A stretch of 64,000 nt of DNA, from contig VZTI01000620.1 of NCBI GenBank assembly GCA_013397865.1, forward strand, positions 704,245 through 768,244, written 5' to 3'. The stretch is from Struthidea cinerea. Taxonomy: Eukaryota; Chordata; Aves; Passeriformes; Corcoracidae. Every line of letters starts with the position of its first letter. Positions within the stretch are counted from its first letter, which is position 1. The notes below the pieces were generated by a model. The model was not told the origin of the DNA and did not search any database. It saw only the letters and a program-made list of their open reading frames with translations. The translations under genes and the position numbers were made by a program. Below, piece by piece: positions 48,301 to 61,634 of the stretch.

Positions 48301-51300
48301 GGCAAATTCTCAGAACATGGCCCCTGCTTCTCCTGACTGTGCTGCAATTCTGTGTGCCAAGCAGTGCTCTTAGCAATCACCTCGACAATTAATTCTGGTT
48401 GAAGCCGCCTTTAGGTTCTCACAAACCATGGTGTAATTTGCTTGCAAAGTGCTAAACTTTGCAAGTGCTGAAGTTCTGTCCCTGTTGAGAATCTTTATGA
48501 AATTGAAAGCTCTCTCTCTCTCCTTTCTTTTTGTTCATATGCACTGTTTCTGCAAGACTATATGACAGTTAATGATGTGTAAAACGTCTTTCGCATTGCG
48601 GTGAGTACACTGAGAGATGATCTTCTGTGTGGGCAGTATGGAGATGGAAGTTTGGGAAAGGCATTTCAGTTACATCATTGTGCATAGTTCTCATTTAAAT
48701 TATTTCAGTTCGGCTTTTCTCCCAAGTGAGAAATGCAGGGGGAATCAGGATTTTTAGCTTTTTGAATTACAGTTGATGGATGAGCTGATTAAGTTAATGT
48801 AAATAGGGCCTTTGACAAAATGAAAAGGCAGAAGGCAAGAAAAAGAAAATAATCCAGTGTTAGGAGATATTTATGCTTTATAAATAGCAAACAAAAGGCA
48901 GGAAGAGTGGAAAAATCTTTTAGCTCTATGGCACTGATCTGCATACAGTGTTTGTCAAATTGGACTTTTTTACCATGATACTGGCTTTCCAAAGAGTGTT
49001 GGAAAACTTTTATATTTGTCCCTCTTTTAGCAGCCTTGTTTATATTGATATCTGTGTAGACTCTAGCACATGCTTAGTTTTTCCATTGGCAGGACCAGGT
49101 TATACTGTTGTTATGATGTGTTTGTCCGTTGTCATACAGACTGTGACACCCTTAAAAGTCAGGGAGAAGTGTTTATGGCCTTTGTGAACCCTTTAACAGT
49201 TTTGGTGCTGCATTAGATCATGGCTGTGCTCCCCAAATTGTACTCAAGAGTGTCTTTTAAGCGCTATTTAAGGTGATGGTCATAGTATACAAGCCCTCTC
49301 TACACAGCCATGAATTACATCTGCAGGAATATGTCCAGAAGTTCTTCACAAATGTCGGAAAACCTAATTAGTACATCTGATGTCAGAGAAGAAGGTCAGG
49401 TACAGGGTGGGGAGTGTGTTTATTCAAAGAGAAAAGTACTGCAGAAATTACTGCAGAAATCCCTTGAACTGCACAGATAATCCAAAATGGTTGCTGAAAC
49501 AAATAACTTGTTGTGTCAATAAAAAGAATTTAGGTAATATCAGCTGGCTTCTGCCTGTTGCTTCATTTAAAACATTTTGACTGTTCTTTCCCTCTGAGAT
49601 TTTGAGTCCTGCCTATCCAGTCCTAACAGGAGTTTGGGATACCCGTAGTACAGTGAAAGGGCATTTTGTCACATGGCCTCGGATCAAATGTTGTTACTGC
49701 TTTAACATTTATGGTGGATGTGTGTCCAGCTACCAAAACTATGTTTAAAAAATTAAAAAAAAAAAAAAAACACAGCAAAGTGCAAGCATGCTGACTTTTA
49801 TTTGATAAAGAGTAATTTCATGCTGCTAATTTTATAAATACGTGGTAAAGCACAATATTATTATCTGAACAAATTAAAATAAACCCCAAACACCACATAG
49901 TAACATGATGGTGGCTGTAGGGGTGAGATACCAGTTCATTCAGTAATACAGTCTCTTCGTTAATCTCTCAATCAGAACATCACCTGGCAACCAGAGAATC
50001 TGACTTCTATAAAATAATATTTAGAGCATTTCATCTGCCATCTCTCCAGAGACAGACATGCCTGAAAAATAGCTTACGGTGATGAGGAAGCTCGTTACAA
50101 TACATTAATTACATTCTGAAAGGCTTTCAAAAAATGAGATTTAGTGAAGTTGAGGAAAGACATTTGAATGTGAATAGTGAGAGAAGATCATCAGTATTTT
50201 TAACTATAACAAACAGGTTTCCATGTAAGTTGTCTTACAGTTCACAGTTACTGTCAAAGGATATCTCCCTTGTATGTCCATAAAGAGAAAATCACTCAGT
50301 TGGATTTTGCCCCTCATGGGTGTTATTACCAGCTGAAATATAAAGTCTCAAGATAAAGCATTTACAGGTCAAGAAGGATTAGAGCTAAGTCTTCAGCCAA
50401 ACTCTTATTTCTACAGCTAAGGTCAGAGAACAAGACAGTCCTTATCCATGTGATTGTGTTTGGTAGCCGTGTTGTTGCACTATTTAATGAGATAAATCGA
50501 GCCTGTATGTAGTGATGCACTTGAAGAAGGAAGCTTTCTGCTCCATTCCCTGCATACAAGGAACAGAGGTCATCAAGAGCTTTCAGACACGGGTGTTAAA
50601 AGAGAAACTTTCCATTAAAATCTCTTTTTTTCCCCTGCGTCTTCCTAAATTATGATCAGCTTGTGTTTTAAATTTGTCAGACAAAATGGTCAATAGATTG
50701 AGGGAAATAAAGTTCTTCCAGCAGTCCTCTGACAGGCATATTTCACACCTTGATACTGTCTGTATTTCTTATTGCAAGTGTGTATAGATACCTGAGAGCA
50801 CTGCCTTTGATATATCAAGTGCCTAGGTAGCCCAAGCAATTACAGCAGAACAAAACAGTAATGGGAAAATTATCTTCACCTTTGAAATAATTATGCTGTC
50901 TTAACATGTCATGAAAATTCATCAGTATCTCTTAGTAACATTTATTCCCATTGGGAGCCTAAAAATAGAGGCATTTCCAGTGTTTTAATATGCAAATACT
51001 CTTCAAATTTCTTATAATTTTATTTTAGTAACTTCTAGGCAAGTTTGCCTTCTTTTCACTGGGTCAAAAATTTGTGTTTAATAGCTTCACAGCATGATAA
51101 AACTTAGAGTGGAATTAATTTATATTATAGAAAATATTCTGTAGAATTGAATACATACAAAGATGAGGGTATATGCTTTGGTATGTTCAAGCATGGGCTG
51201 CATATCATCCAACCTTTGGTTTTGCCATTTTTTCCCACATTTTCTTCCTGAGGATGAAGTAAAATAACTTGAGGAACAGGGGATGGAAAGGAAGGTAGGC

Positions 51301-54300
51301 TGAATCTCCTGCCTCTGCTGTGGATGTGAGTTAGACAGGATGATCAAATGGAGATGAAAATGTTTTACCAATGTGGGGCTTTGCCCTAAAGAAATAATTG
51401 AAAGTAAAAATTGGGACTTTCCATCTTAAATGGATTTTTTTTATTATTAATTGGGCATTTAACTGTGAAGTGCCTTGCAAAAATGGGAGCGGAAAATCTG
51501 AATTTTTGCCAGGGGCGGGCCATAGGTTGTGTTCTGTTTTTAAACTGAGCAGCACGTCATTAAAGTTAATTTGTTTAGTAGGAGATCACAGAGGGGGAGG
51601 AAACACAGAACCATAACCTGCTCCCTCTCGCATGATGGTGTGAGTAGGTGGATCAGTGATTAACGTAGAAGGACTTTAGCAGATACCTAAAGTATTTGGT
51701 ACTAAACTGCTTGAATGTGCATTTGCCTAGCTGTTCTGACCATAGGAAAGAGCAGTCATGCAAAAATTGCTGTTATACAATTTTTAACACTGTTTTCCTT
51801 CTTTTTAAAGCTACTGACTTTAGCATCTGTTGATCATCTTGAAAGACCAGTCTAAATCCTGTTTTGGTAGAAATTATACATATTGACGTTATGAGCTACA
51901 TCCAACTGAGAAAGCAAAGAAAATGCATGCATATACCATGATCTGCAGTCAATATGGACCTTGGGCCCGTTTTGCAAACAACAAAACAACAAAAACAAAC
52001 CTGCAAGCACTGATTCAGTGTACTGTTGAGTAAAGCCCTTGTTTCTTTTCACCTGAAAGAGTTGTTTAGACAGGAAGGGTTCATTTAAATCCTGTATCTG
52101 AAATAGTGCATCTTTCTTCTATCTCAGTAGGAAAGAGACTCCCCTTGTCATAATTGCATGAGAATAACAGTATTATTAAAAGGCTGTTTAGGTCTTGCTC
52201 TTCATTTTTTTGATTCAGAATGTCAAATGCAATTATGAAATTCAAACTTCAAGTCAGAGACTTAGGCAATCATTTGATCTGAAGTAATTTCTATTTATGT
52301 GTAGAACAAAAATTATCTTAATAGCTACTCCTGACATGTATGAGTGATTAAGATAACTTGAACACTAGTCTTTGTGTGAGTTGTTCAGTATACATGAAAA
52401 ATACACCCAATAGAAGTGCACCAGAAATTCAAAGCTGCAAAGCTTGGGGGTTTTCCCCTTATTTTATTAGAAAGTGGTATTTTTGTAGAAATGATCTATT
52501 GGGTAAGGCCATTTTTGAAAAAAAGATCTGCCAGCTGAAGTCAGGATCTCAAGACAGGCAGTAACACTGATGAAAATAAGGATGGAGGTCTGAAGTGAGG
52601 GTTGAGGCCTCTTGTTTCATGCAGCACTCGCAATGGCTGGATGTCAGTGCCTGTTGCTTTTCCCTTTCACTGTGGATAAACAGGGCTGGCCAGAGGGGTG
52701 AAGCACCTGAATAAAGCAAGGCAGTACTCCCTCTCTTTGCCATGTTTTGTGCCTCAGCTGGGGGAGCTGCTGTGTTTTACCTCAGACCTCGTTCTTCTGC
52801 TGACGGCAGAGCAGAATGGGTGTGAGCATCTTCAAAGCAGCCCTGCCGAGGAGTTGGCACCTCACTGATAATGTGGATCTTAATAACATCAGTCTAATGA
52901 AGAAGGTGGGCAGCTCAGTTTGCCATCATTACCTGAATGGGCACACAGTTCAGCTCTGTCAGTGTAGTGACTGTCATACTCCTTTGACTGCTCAGCCCTG
53001 AAAAAGGGATTTGCACCATCCTCTTTCCTTGGGGCCCAGTTTGTGTTTGGCAGCAGTGTCCTGGAACTTCCTTGGCTAAGGTAGAGGGCACAAGCTGTGT
53101 AATTTGGGGCTGTTTGATTGTGGTAGGTTACAGGTGGCAGAGAGAGATTAGTAAGAAAAGAAGATTGCTTAGTTATCCTTTGCCAGAAGATAAAGGGATC
53201 AACTGTTTTTGCCCAAATAAACCCTTTCCTGCACAGCTGATGTATGAGGACGATGAGTATAGAGTCAGCACAGTGAGGGCAAGAGGAAGGGAAAGTCCTT
53301 CTGGACAGCATTCCTTCCTCTCTCCCAGCCTGCTGCCAGCCTTTCCCATCTTGTAGGCTGCTTTAGTACCAGAGGGAGGAGTAGCAGAAGTTGTTCAGAT
53401 GGCATGGGATGGAGTGGGGACACAGAGGAGGAGACTGTGATGGTGAGCTCTAAGGCTGCAGGGTACCCATACCACAGCGGAAGGGAGGAGAGGAAGGCCC
53501 TCTCCCAGGGCTGGATGCTGAGGGAGGGCCTCCCTCCACCAGCAACACCGTTGCTGATCCTTCCTTGCGCAGCCCAGAAGTCCTGCATCCGCTTCCTTCC
53601 CAGTCTCCTTCCACAGCTGTCCCAACCATCCTTCCCTTGTCTGCAGCTCCTTCAGTCTCTCCAGCCCCCACGACCCTCCCTGACCCCTTGGTCTTGCTGT
53701 TGCAGGGTCAAATAACCAGATCAGATCATAAAACTTATATATGTTGAAACAAGCAGACACACCGGTCTCAGTCACCCTTCCACCCAGGCTGAAGGCCCCT
53801 GGGCGCCTGTGATGCAGGAGGCACCAGAGAGGATTTCTCTCCCTCATTACTGTTAACATCTGGCTAGAAAATACAGGGGATGGTTCTCCAGGGGCCCTGT
53901 GGCAAAGAGCTGCCCCTCCATGACCCTCAGAAACTCATGGGGATGTCATTATGAGGGCTGTGTGTGGAAATAATTGCAAGGTGTGTTTTTAAAAGCCTGG
54001 AGTTTTGTGTGAGGCAGCCTCCAGCTCTCCTGAAACCCTGGGTGAAGGTCACACCTCCTTTGGATAGTCTGAGCTCGGAGAAGGATGAAGATGCTTCTCT
54101 GGATAAGGATGTGGGCAGTGCTCAGTCTGACCTTGATCAAGTTAAGTATTTCTGGTAAGATATCAGGGGTGGGTGAAGTCTCCATCCAAGGGGAAAACAG
54201 CTCTTGTGGAGTTTTATGGTCAAACTTGGTAGTAACTGAGGAAAAAAAAGAATGAGCTATGTAGATCATACTGCAATGTGGTATGTCATTCACATTGCAA

Positions 54301-55856
54301 TGGAATTTGATGGTGTAGTGAAGGTCTGGAAGGTTTATGGTTTGATATAAAACATTAGACATGCCGTAAATCTTGGTATAAAATAACAGCACAGAGAAGT
54401 GCGTGCTGTAAGGGACTTCTGAAAATACACATACAGAGAAAAAAACGTTTTTCACACCAGCCAGGCCAGGCATAGTTTCTAATAAAGTGAATCCTTTTCA
54501 GTGTTTGGAACCAAGAGAAGTAATTAAAAAATTCCTGGTAGAAGCATAAAGATTTTATTTAATACCTTTCATAATGTCTGAGTGATCGTGATGATGAATT
54601 ATGGAGGCTTTTTTCACTAGGAGTCTACAACAACAAGACAAGGCAATAATCTATTTCTATGCTTGTGGATATGTGTTTGGGATTTTGATTTTTCAAATTT
54701 TTTTTTAGGGAGTCATGCAAAGATGCATGATTCATTAACAGATTAGGACAAATTGATAATATTAAGGTCTTTTCACCAGTGTCAGGATATTATTCTGTAA
54801 TTTTTAGTATTTTCTCAAGTAAGACTTCGTTCAGGCATGACTCAGAAATAATTTAATAGTGAAGATATTGATCAGTGCTCTAAATCCGTCTGTAGTAATT
54901 TTCATGCCCAAGAGACTGGATGATTTCTTTTCCGGTAGAGGTTTGAAAGTAAGTTTTCTTATTGAACAGTAAGCAGGAACATGTCTGACGCTAAAACAGT
55001 TTTTAATGTTTGGGGTTTATTAGTTAGTTTATTTGCTTTTTATTAGAGTATTCATGATTGGTAGCTTTTTGCCATCAATTGTGCCTAGTGAGGCAGTAGA
55101 AAAGGTGATGCTGTGCCATAATGAACCTAATTCAAGAAAAGGCTAACAACCAGCATGAAAATATACCCAGCAAGAAAACCAGCAATGCCAGTACAGGTTT
55201 TCTGAATTGCTAGCAAAGGTAAAAGAACTTGAAGCCATAAAAAGCAGCACTATCCAGAACAGCAGCAAAGACAAATTTTCTTTGCTCTGAACCTCTGACA
55301 CACAGCTAATTCATAGCAGCACTGCTATGTGGAGAAACCGCACATAGTGTCAGCATATAAAACTAGAAATGGAAAATACACATGGGCTTGCAGCAACCTG
55401 TCTATAACCACGTAGGGTCCATGAACTGCTGGCTCATCTGGCGGAAGGTTTGGTGGGGGATTTTCTCCCTTAATCCATTGTTGCTGTTTTTCTATGTCTC
55501 TTGTCATTTTGGAGGTATTGAAAACTGTGAACTGAGTAGTTCACAAAAGGCTAGGATGACAGTATATTAAGTGTTTTTTACAGAAATCTTGCAAACATAG
55601 TTGAAACACTTTTCTGCCAAGTAAATTTCCATCTACTAAAAATTCCTTTCTATTCACAAAGTAAGGTAATATTTTTCTGCGATGTGTCCTATTATCCCAA
55701 GCTCTACAATCAATCACTTTTTACTTTATTTTGAACTGAGCAAATGTTGTCCAGAATTTGTGAGCATGGCAGTTGATTGATGAACTGCAGTAGCTTTGGT
55801 TTGCCAAGTTTGTTAATGTGTATGTGTCTCTGGCTTTATTAATTTTCCTCGTACAG
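48301..55856. other. Intron 3 sequence, 3' part
   Basis: AT-rich intron. A run of A lies at 49747-49770. A GC-richer stretch (about 52600-54150) yields longer frames on both strands, none with recognisable domains or phase-compatible splice sites. No RNA gene seen. Confidence 0.45.
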
Positions 55857-55969
55857 AGAGCTACGGATAGTGACAGGAGAATGGTTCTTTGAAGAGAGAG
55901 CAAAGCGCTTCAAGCAATTGAATCTTGGAACAGATGTTGTCAGACAGTCTATCCTACACAAATTCCCAG
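55857..55969 (+). CDS. SYTL5: SYTL5 coding exon: SHD2 with WFF motif (residues 112-150)
   Basis: The exon encodes the second Slp-homology segment, which contacts the Rab27 switch/interswitch surface. It reads ELRIVTGEWFFEERAKRFKQ, with the WFF triad at residues 121-123 that is the family's key Rab27-binding motif, and then GTDVVRQSIL. Both match Slp5. Acceptor CGTACAG|AG follows a T-rich tract; donor CCCAG|GTAGGG is good. It enters in phase 2 and leaves in phase 1. With the two exons before it this completes the Rab27-binding unit. Confidence 0.96.
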
Positions 55970-57246
55970 GTAGGGATCTCAAGAGGGAGATTTGCTTGTG
56001 CTTAATACGTTCAAAGCCTTGTTTCTTGAGTGTTTGACTTGTATTTTATTCCTGACTGTGGAATTGTAAGCATAATCAGAATTTTAATCTTAATTCTTTT
56101 TTTGTGCCTTACTATACAGTGATTTATGAATGATTTATATTCAGGAAAGGTAAGGCCTATATGAAAGAAGTATCTCTGTGGAGATAGGGAGCTGCTGAAA
56201 AACTCACTGTCCAAACAGGCAGACAGTGTTACTCAGCTGCAAAGCCCAGCAGCAGACACTCTGAAAGTTCATTCTCAGCTCCTGCCAGGAAGTTTGGCTG
56301 TATGGAGAGATAAAAACCCAGTCATTTTTTTGCCTTTGGCTCTCTTATTTGTGATAGCGGTGTGTAAAAATCACTCAGATTTTCTTTTTCAACTCTGAAG
56401 AAGAAAGGTAAATGGGAGCTCCTGTGCTGTCTGCTAGAGCAGGGGCTACCTGGTATTCAGACCTTCCTTTTGCCCAGGTATCTCCAACAAGCTGCACCTG
56501 CACTTTTAGGTACAGTAAATTGTCTGTCGTGCTTGGCCAAACAGCACCGTGTGTGTGAGCTGCTCTGGTACCTTGCAGGGTAGCACAGGAGCACAGGTGT
56601 GAGGAACAGGAGTTTTCCCTGAATGCTGCTGGTTTGTACCCACTTAACTCCTTCACTCTGCACACAGAAGATGTTAGTTAGGTAGTCTATTTCAGGTGTA
56701 GCATTTATCCCTAGTTTTATCCCCTAGTTTGTAAGAAGATGGAGTGGTTTACTGCCACTAGAAAAAATACGAGATGCAAACCTGCTCCTTGGAAAATACA
56801 GACCTTGCAATATCCCTGTGCTTCAGAAGCTGTAAAACTGGCAAGTGTGTAAGTCCTTGATATCATGCCAGTGGTCAGATTGGGTATTTTGTGATTTGTT
56901 ACTTGATGGATATATTGAAAAATATCTTTAAGCCATTTTTCCCATACCTTGCTCCTAGCTGAACAAACATTTTAATTATCAAAACATTCTTTCATTCAAA
57001 ACAGAAGATACTGTACATCTCAAGATTAAATTTCAGGTCCTTTGGTTATTAAATATTGTCACTGATAAATTTGGAAGCGTAGATCAAGACAAGAGCTGAT
57101 AATGAGGAGCATCTCAAGCTAAAGTTTTATTCTATTAAAAGGAGCCCCCAGGGTTTTTTCATTGTCTGGTTTTGTAGGTTGCTAGACATGTGCTGTGGAT
57201 TTTGTGCAGAAGTTCACTTTTTATTTTCTTTCCCCCTCCACTGCAG
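55970..57246. other. Intron 4 sequence
   Basis: About 1.3 kb of intron without a recognised element. It ends in a clear polypyrimidine tract (CTTTCCCCCTCCACTGCAG). Confidence 0.6.
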
Positions 57247-57379
57247 AGAGTGTTTCCAATGCAGATGAAGAAAGAACATTCAAAGATCAACCCCAAGAAA
57301 ATGAAGGAAAAAAGCCAGATGTACCAGCCTCCTCCACAAACGGGCACAAATCTATATTTAGCAGACCGAGAAAGATTGG
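57247..57379 (+). CDS. SYTL5: SYTL5 coding exon: hydrophilic linker (residues 150-194)
   Basis: The exon continues the frame from SHD2 into the linker between the Rab27-binding part and the C2 domains. The peptide (ESVSNADEERTFKDQPQENE, then GKKPDVPASSTNGHKS and a basic SRPRKIG) is acidic, then Ser/Lys-rich, without a fold. It is weakly similar to the same place in mammalian Slp5, as expected for this fast-changing region. The exon is supported mainly by its strong acceptor, the GG|GTGAAT donor and correct phase (1 in, 2 out). Confidence 0.85.
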
Positions 57380-59236
57380 GTGAATCCTTTGGTTTAGTTG
57401 TTGTTGGTTTTTGTTTTGGTTTCTGGGGTTTTTTTGAAAACTGGTTAATCTGAAAGCGGCTGTATATGGTTGGATAGATTTGCTTTTGAGCTTTTCCAGT
57501 CTTCCACGTGAGCCTCAAACTTCCCGGGATTAGAAACAGCCTTCATTTAAAGGCATACTTACTATAATTAGATTGCTGTTTCCTAGGAAATGCAGCAGTA
57601 ATTATTCTTCATCTATGAAGGTAGCAGAAAAAAACGTAAATTTTACTCCTAGATTTTTCTTGTTTCTACTCAGAAGTAACAGTGTCCTTAAAGGCAGATT
57701 GCTGAAGAAGCAAATGCAAAAAATAGTATTTGTAGGACCTGTTTTTTATGTGTATTGGTCAGTTTGGCTCACAAGACAAGTTTTCCTTTAGCTTCCAGCT
57801 GTGCAAGCGCAGCCTAAGAATGTGTGTGAGACAGTGAATAAACAGAGCTGCTGCTGGTCATCTTGCAGGGTTTAGCCCCAGTTTGGCTGTGCCCTTTGAG
57901 GTGCAATCGCTCTCAGGGGACACGAACGGATTCACTGACTCTGTGGTTGCACAAGTGGAGTCTGGACCTTACCTGAGGTTTTGGGTGAATGGGAAGAAAA
58001 CCTGGATGGAAGTTCATGTCATGGCTAGAGCCTCCGTGGTAGCTGGAAAACTTTGTTTCTGTTGAAAGGAAGAGCACCTTTTTATTAGGGATCCTAAAGA
58101 TAGGGCAGGTGGATGCTTCCCATGACTTCTTTACTTCTGAGGAGAGATATGTATGGAATTACCTGTTCCAGCAACTCCAGAAATTAACACAAGTGATTTA
58201 TCTCTCTTTAATATAGGGGTAAAGAGCACCAGAATGCCTCTGGCCTCTCAAATTATGGCGAAGAAAGAACCATCTTAGGGAATCCTCTATAATAGACCTA
58301 GATTTTTGCCCTGAGTCATGCTAAGTGGTATAAGTCGTGCTATAGTAGGAGTGCATTAAAGTTTACTTTTCTAATCCTCCTTCCATTTAAATCCTTTAAG
58401 CAAACCAATTAGTAGTATTCCCTTACAAGAAGCAATTGTTTTTATAATTGTTATTTATTTTAGTGATGCTTTTTCCATTTGTGGACAGAAATGTTTTCGG
58501 TGGTGACGTTCCCCGTAACAAAAATTTAATCCTACAAGAGTTTGACTTGCTTTTCCTAGTATATATGGTGGCCTCCTTTAGAAATATTTCGTTATTGTTC
58601 CTCTTCCATGCTTGCTTCCTCCCTCAGGTTCCACATTCGTGTATCTCATAGGTGGATTTGTTTTAGCAAGGCTCTTTTGGGGCCAGCTGCTACTGACAGT
58701 GTAATGGGATGACTTACCAGTCTGTCGTAGTTTGTAAGGTCATGAGGAATACTATTACTTTTCAAAATTTCATTTCATTAATTTCTTTCCCTTCAGGCCA
58801 TGTTTACCATGTTACCTCCCTCAGGGTAAGGGGGTGATGTCATGTTTTTTAGAAATGGCATAATTGGGGTATTTGATGCATATAATTCTAGAAATAACCA
58901 AAAGAGAAAATACATATAGCATAATTTTCTAGGGGAAAATACACATACTTAGTGAAAAATACTTTGCTAACTATAAAATCCTAAAAACATAGAAATGAAT
59001 TTCACAAAAGGCACTTCTGGTTCTAAGCTTGAATAGAAGGAATACTTTATGTTTTTGGTGTCTTAAAATGCAGTTTGTAGTAAATATGATATTTTTCCCC
59101 CCAGGAACCAGTTTCATAGCCAGATTTGGTGCTCTCCTGACCCTTATATCCAGAGCTGTCCATAGGTTAGCCAGATGAAATTAATGGACTGTGCACATCA
59201 CAACTTTAAAAACCTTTTTTTCCCTGTGTTCAACAG
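57380..59236. other. Intron 5 sequence
   Basis: About 1.9 kb. A splice-like open stretch at 57869-58065 does not fit the SYTL5 phase. A block near 58720-58850 faintly recalls LTR sequence but has no definable ends. No other feature. Confidence 0.5.
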
Positions 59237-59362
59237 GAAGGTTATCAGGGCAGTTACCAAAGGGGAAATTACATATGGGAAAGATGAAGGTGAAAGGAAC
59301 ACAGGCTCAGAGGCTGAAAGCCCAAGTCTGCGTGGTGGCAAGTCAGCTCCATGCTCTGAGAG
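59237..59362 (+). CDS. SYTL5: SYTL5 coding exon: linker with TKGEI motif (residues 194-236)
   Basis: The frame reads KVIRAVTKGEITYGKDEGER, then SEAESPSLRGGKSAPCSER. The short TKGEI element and the following Ser-rich stretch align with the ATRGEI region of mammalian Slp5. The acceptor TTCAACAG|G follows a T/C tract; the donor GAGAG|GTGAGC is near consensus. Phase 2 in, phase 2 out. No domain is expected here. Confidence comes from position, phase and partial similarity. Confidence 0.85.
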
Positions 59363-61285
59363 GTGAGCAGGAATCTGGGACAGCTCCTGCTGGGACTGGC
59401 CTGGGGGTGTGTGCCAGTGCCCTGGGGTGCTCTTTGTCTTGAGATGCTCAGCATATATGCTGTCTGAGAAACAGAGCTCATGTTCATAAAACAAACAAAA
59501 AACACCCAAAAAACCTAAAAATTATCTCCACTCATTTTACTCTCCTTTTGTTCAGCTGGTGACTGATGTCGGTACGTTGTTTTTTTGTTTTCTGGCTTTT
59601 AATTGGTGAGCTGTGTTCTTGTTACAGAACTGAAGCTCTTTGTTTTTCTTTAGTAATGGCATGTTTATTGGTTATAATTTATGTTTTCTTCTTCAAAGGT
59701 TGCTTGTTTGTCCTTCTCTTTCCGTGATTATTGTCACAGTAATTTCTGGTAGGATTCCATTTATCATTCTTCTGGGCCTAAGAGATCTCTGCTGTTGCCT
59801 CTGATGGCATTATAAAATGCCAAGAGCAACATTCCTGTCATGTCCTACCTTCAAAATGAAGCCAAAGAACAGCTCGCTTTTTTCTTGTTCAGTTGGATAA
59901 CCTACAGTGGATATAGACCCACATTCTTTGCTCAGATGCACACGCCTAGAAATTTTACGACTGGGATTGAAAAAATAATAATAATTTGCTGTAAGTTCCA
60001 ATAGAAATTTCTATCCCTAAACTAGTGTTTCTGGGAGACTCCAAAGAGATATGCAGGAAAAAAAGATAACAGGTAAAAGGAACATAATGGAGTTTAGTAC
60101 ATCCTCAGATAAACCTTGTTTAAGCAAGAACTTGTGTCTGTTTCTTACCTACAATCCAAATCCCAGTTTCTAGATGTTCTGCAAGATGTCTAAAGCTGAT
60201 GGTGACAACCTTCTTGAAAGCTGATAATCTGATTTTTTTTTTCCACTGGATGCTGCAGAACTTACCAGCCAACTCAGCTTTCAAGCTAGTTTTCTTTTTT
60301 AATCCATACACAGTTTTGGGGTTTTTTTGACTAAGCTTATTAGACCTTCTGTGTCTGACCAGATTCATACCTGACTTCCCTGAGACCAGAAGCAGATTTT
60401 GTGCTGGTTTTCTACATTTGTTTTGCTTTTCATTGAACAGAGTAGAGACGAATGAAGGATCTAAGAGACAGAACCTCAGGAATCTGGAGTCTGCGCTGCT
60501 TAATACTGAGGTTATGCAATATCAGTAGCTTTCTCTGAGAGTTTACCGGGATAAGGACAAAGGGATGCTTGTGAGAGGTCTGTGCAGCTGTTTTCATGTG
60601 CCAAACTACAAGAAAGTTATGGTGCAGTTAGCCATAAATGAAGCAAAATAATTTTATTTGGGTGGTGGAATTCAGCACCCGATAAACTCTCTGCACAGAC
60701 TTAGAAGGAGTGAAGCAGTCTGTAAAGACAGATTTTATGTTTGATTGCCTGGCTTCATTTTCACATAAATCATCAATTTTTAGCTGTTTCCCAGAGCACA
60801 GAATGTTTTAAATTAGGGGTATTGAGTCATTATGGCTTCTTCTCTACTTGTCGTATCATTCTCTCGTGGTGAAACTGGTGTCCTGTGCCAAAGTGCAGAG
60901 TAACGTTGACAAAATTGGTAGTATTTCACCCACCAGCAGGGAAACCAAGAGAGAATTTTTATTCTTTTTAAACATTTCTGTTTAAGAGAAGATGTACCGA
61001 GCTGGGAACAGGGAGGCATTTTAAAATAATTTTTCTAGGTATCCCCACAACAAATTTTCATTGTTTAAAAAGGTGAAAAAAGTGCAACAGATTACCCTTT
61101 CTAACCCTCAGTGTTCACATGGGTTTACCAGTATTTTCTAACAAAATGTCCCATGGAAAGATTTTAACTTGTTGTGATGTTAGACAGCAATTGGGGTCTG
61201 GTGTGCTGGTCACAGATGATTTTTTGTCACTTTTGCTGACGTGAAACCTCCAAGAAGACCTGTCCACCTTGGTTGAAAGGATCAA
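59363..61285. other. Intron 6 sequence, 5' part
   Basis: AT-rich intron with no recognised exon or mobile element. Confidence 0.5.
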
Positions 61286-61634
61286 TCAGTTTGGGTCAAG
61301 AGTGTTTATTGCAACATAAACAGGGCAGTGAACAAGTTGGTGTTTTTCTGGAGATGCTGGAGACAGACACACAAGGATTTTAGAGTTTCTGGAGATAGTG
61401 CTGGCGTTAATTTGGCTGTAGAAGTGTCCAGAGCTGTCATGGTACTGTAGTTTTCCTTTACACCAATGGAGCAGCCTGGTAGGAAGGGTTGCACGAGTTG
61501 ACCCACCTCCTGCTGGATGTGAATGCAGTGTGGATCCAACACGGACAATGCAGCTTCTGCAGCCTGGACAAGAGCTGCCCATTTGGGCTGTCTGCAGTTC
61601 TGGTACAAGTGCTGACAACATCTGTATGACTTGT
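61286..61634 (-). other. Unassigned antisense open stretch ending in AATAAA
   Basis: On the minus strand an open frame of 100 codons (61608 to 61306) ends in a stop that is part of GCAATAAACAC, a canonical polyadenylation signal. I recognise no domain in the peptide. It could be a terminal exon of an antisense transcript, a retrocopy end, or chance. The solo LTR at 61635-62222 has the same orientation and lies immediately upstream, so LTR-driven transcription through it is conceivable. Not counted as a gene. Confidence 0.3.

Noticed and set aside
54018..54154. Open stretch ending in a CTG|GTAAGA donor between the zinc-finger and WFF exons
   Set aside because: It is 137 nt long, not a multiple of three, would break the frame between two phase-2-linked exons, and its acceptor has no pyrimidine tract.
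53395..54473. Minus-strand open frames of 154 and 174 codons
   Set aside because: No recognisable domain, no low-complexity-free similarity that I know, and no consistent splice or poly(A) context. Length alone is not enough.
57869..58065. Possible extra SYTL5 exon with a CAG acceptor and an open frame of about 60 codons
   Set aside because: The preceding exon ends in phase 2 and that phase meets a TAG at once. The open frame needs phase 1, and no Slp5 similarity is seen.
58798..58826. 29-bp mini-exon with a good acceptor and GTAAGG donor
   Set aside because: The length breaks the frame between the exons at 57247 and 59237 and there is no matching peptide in the family.
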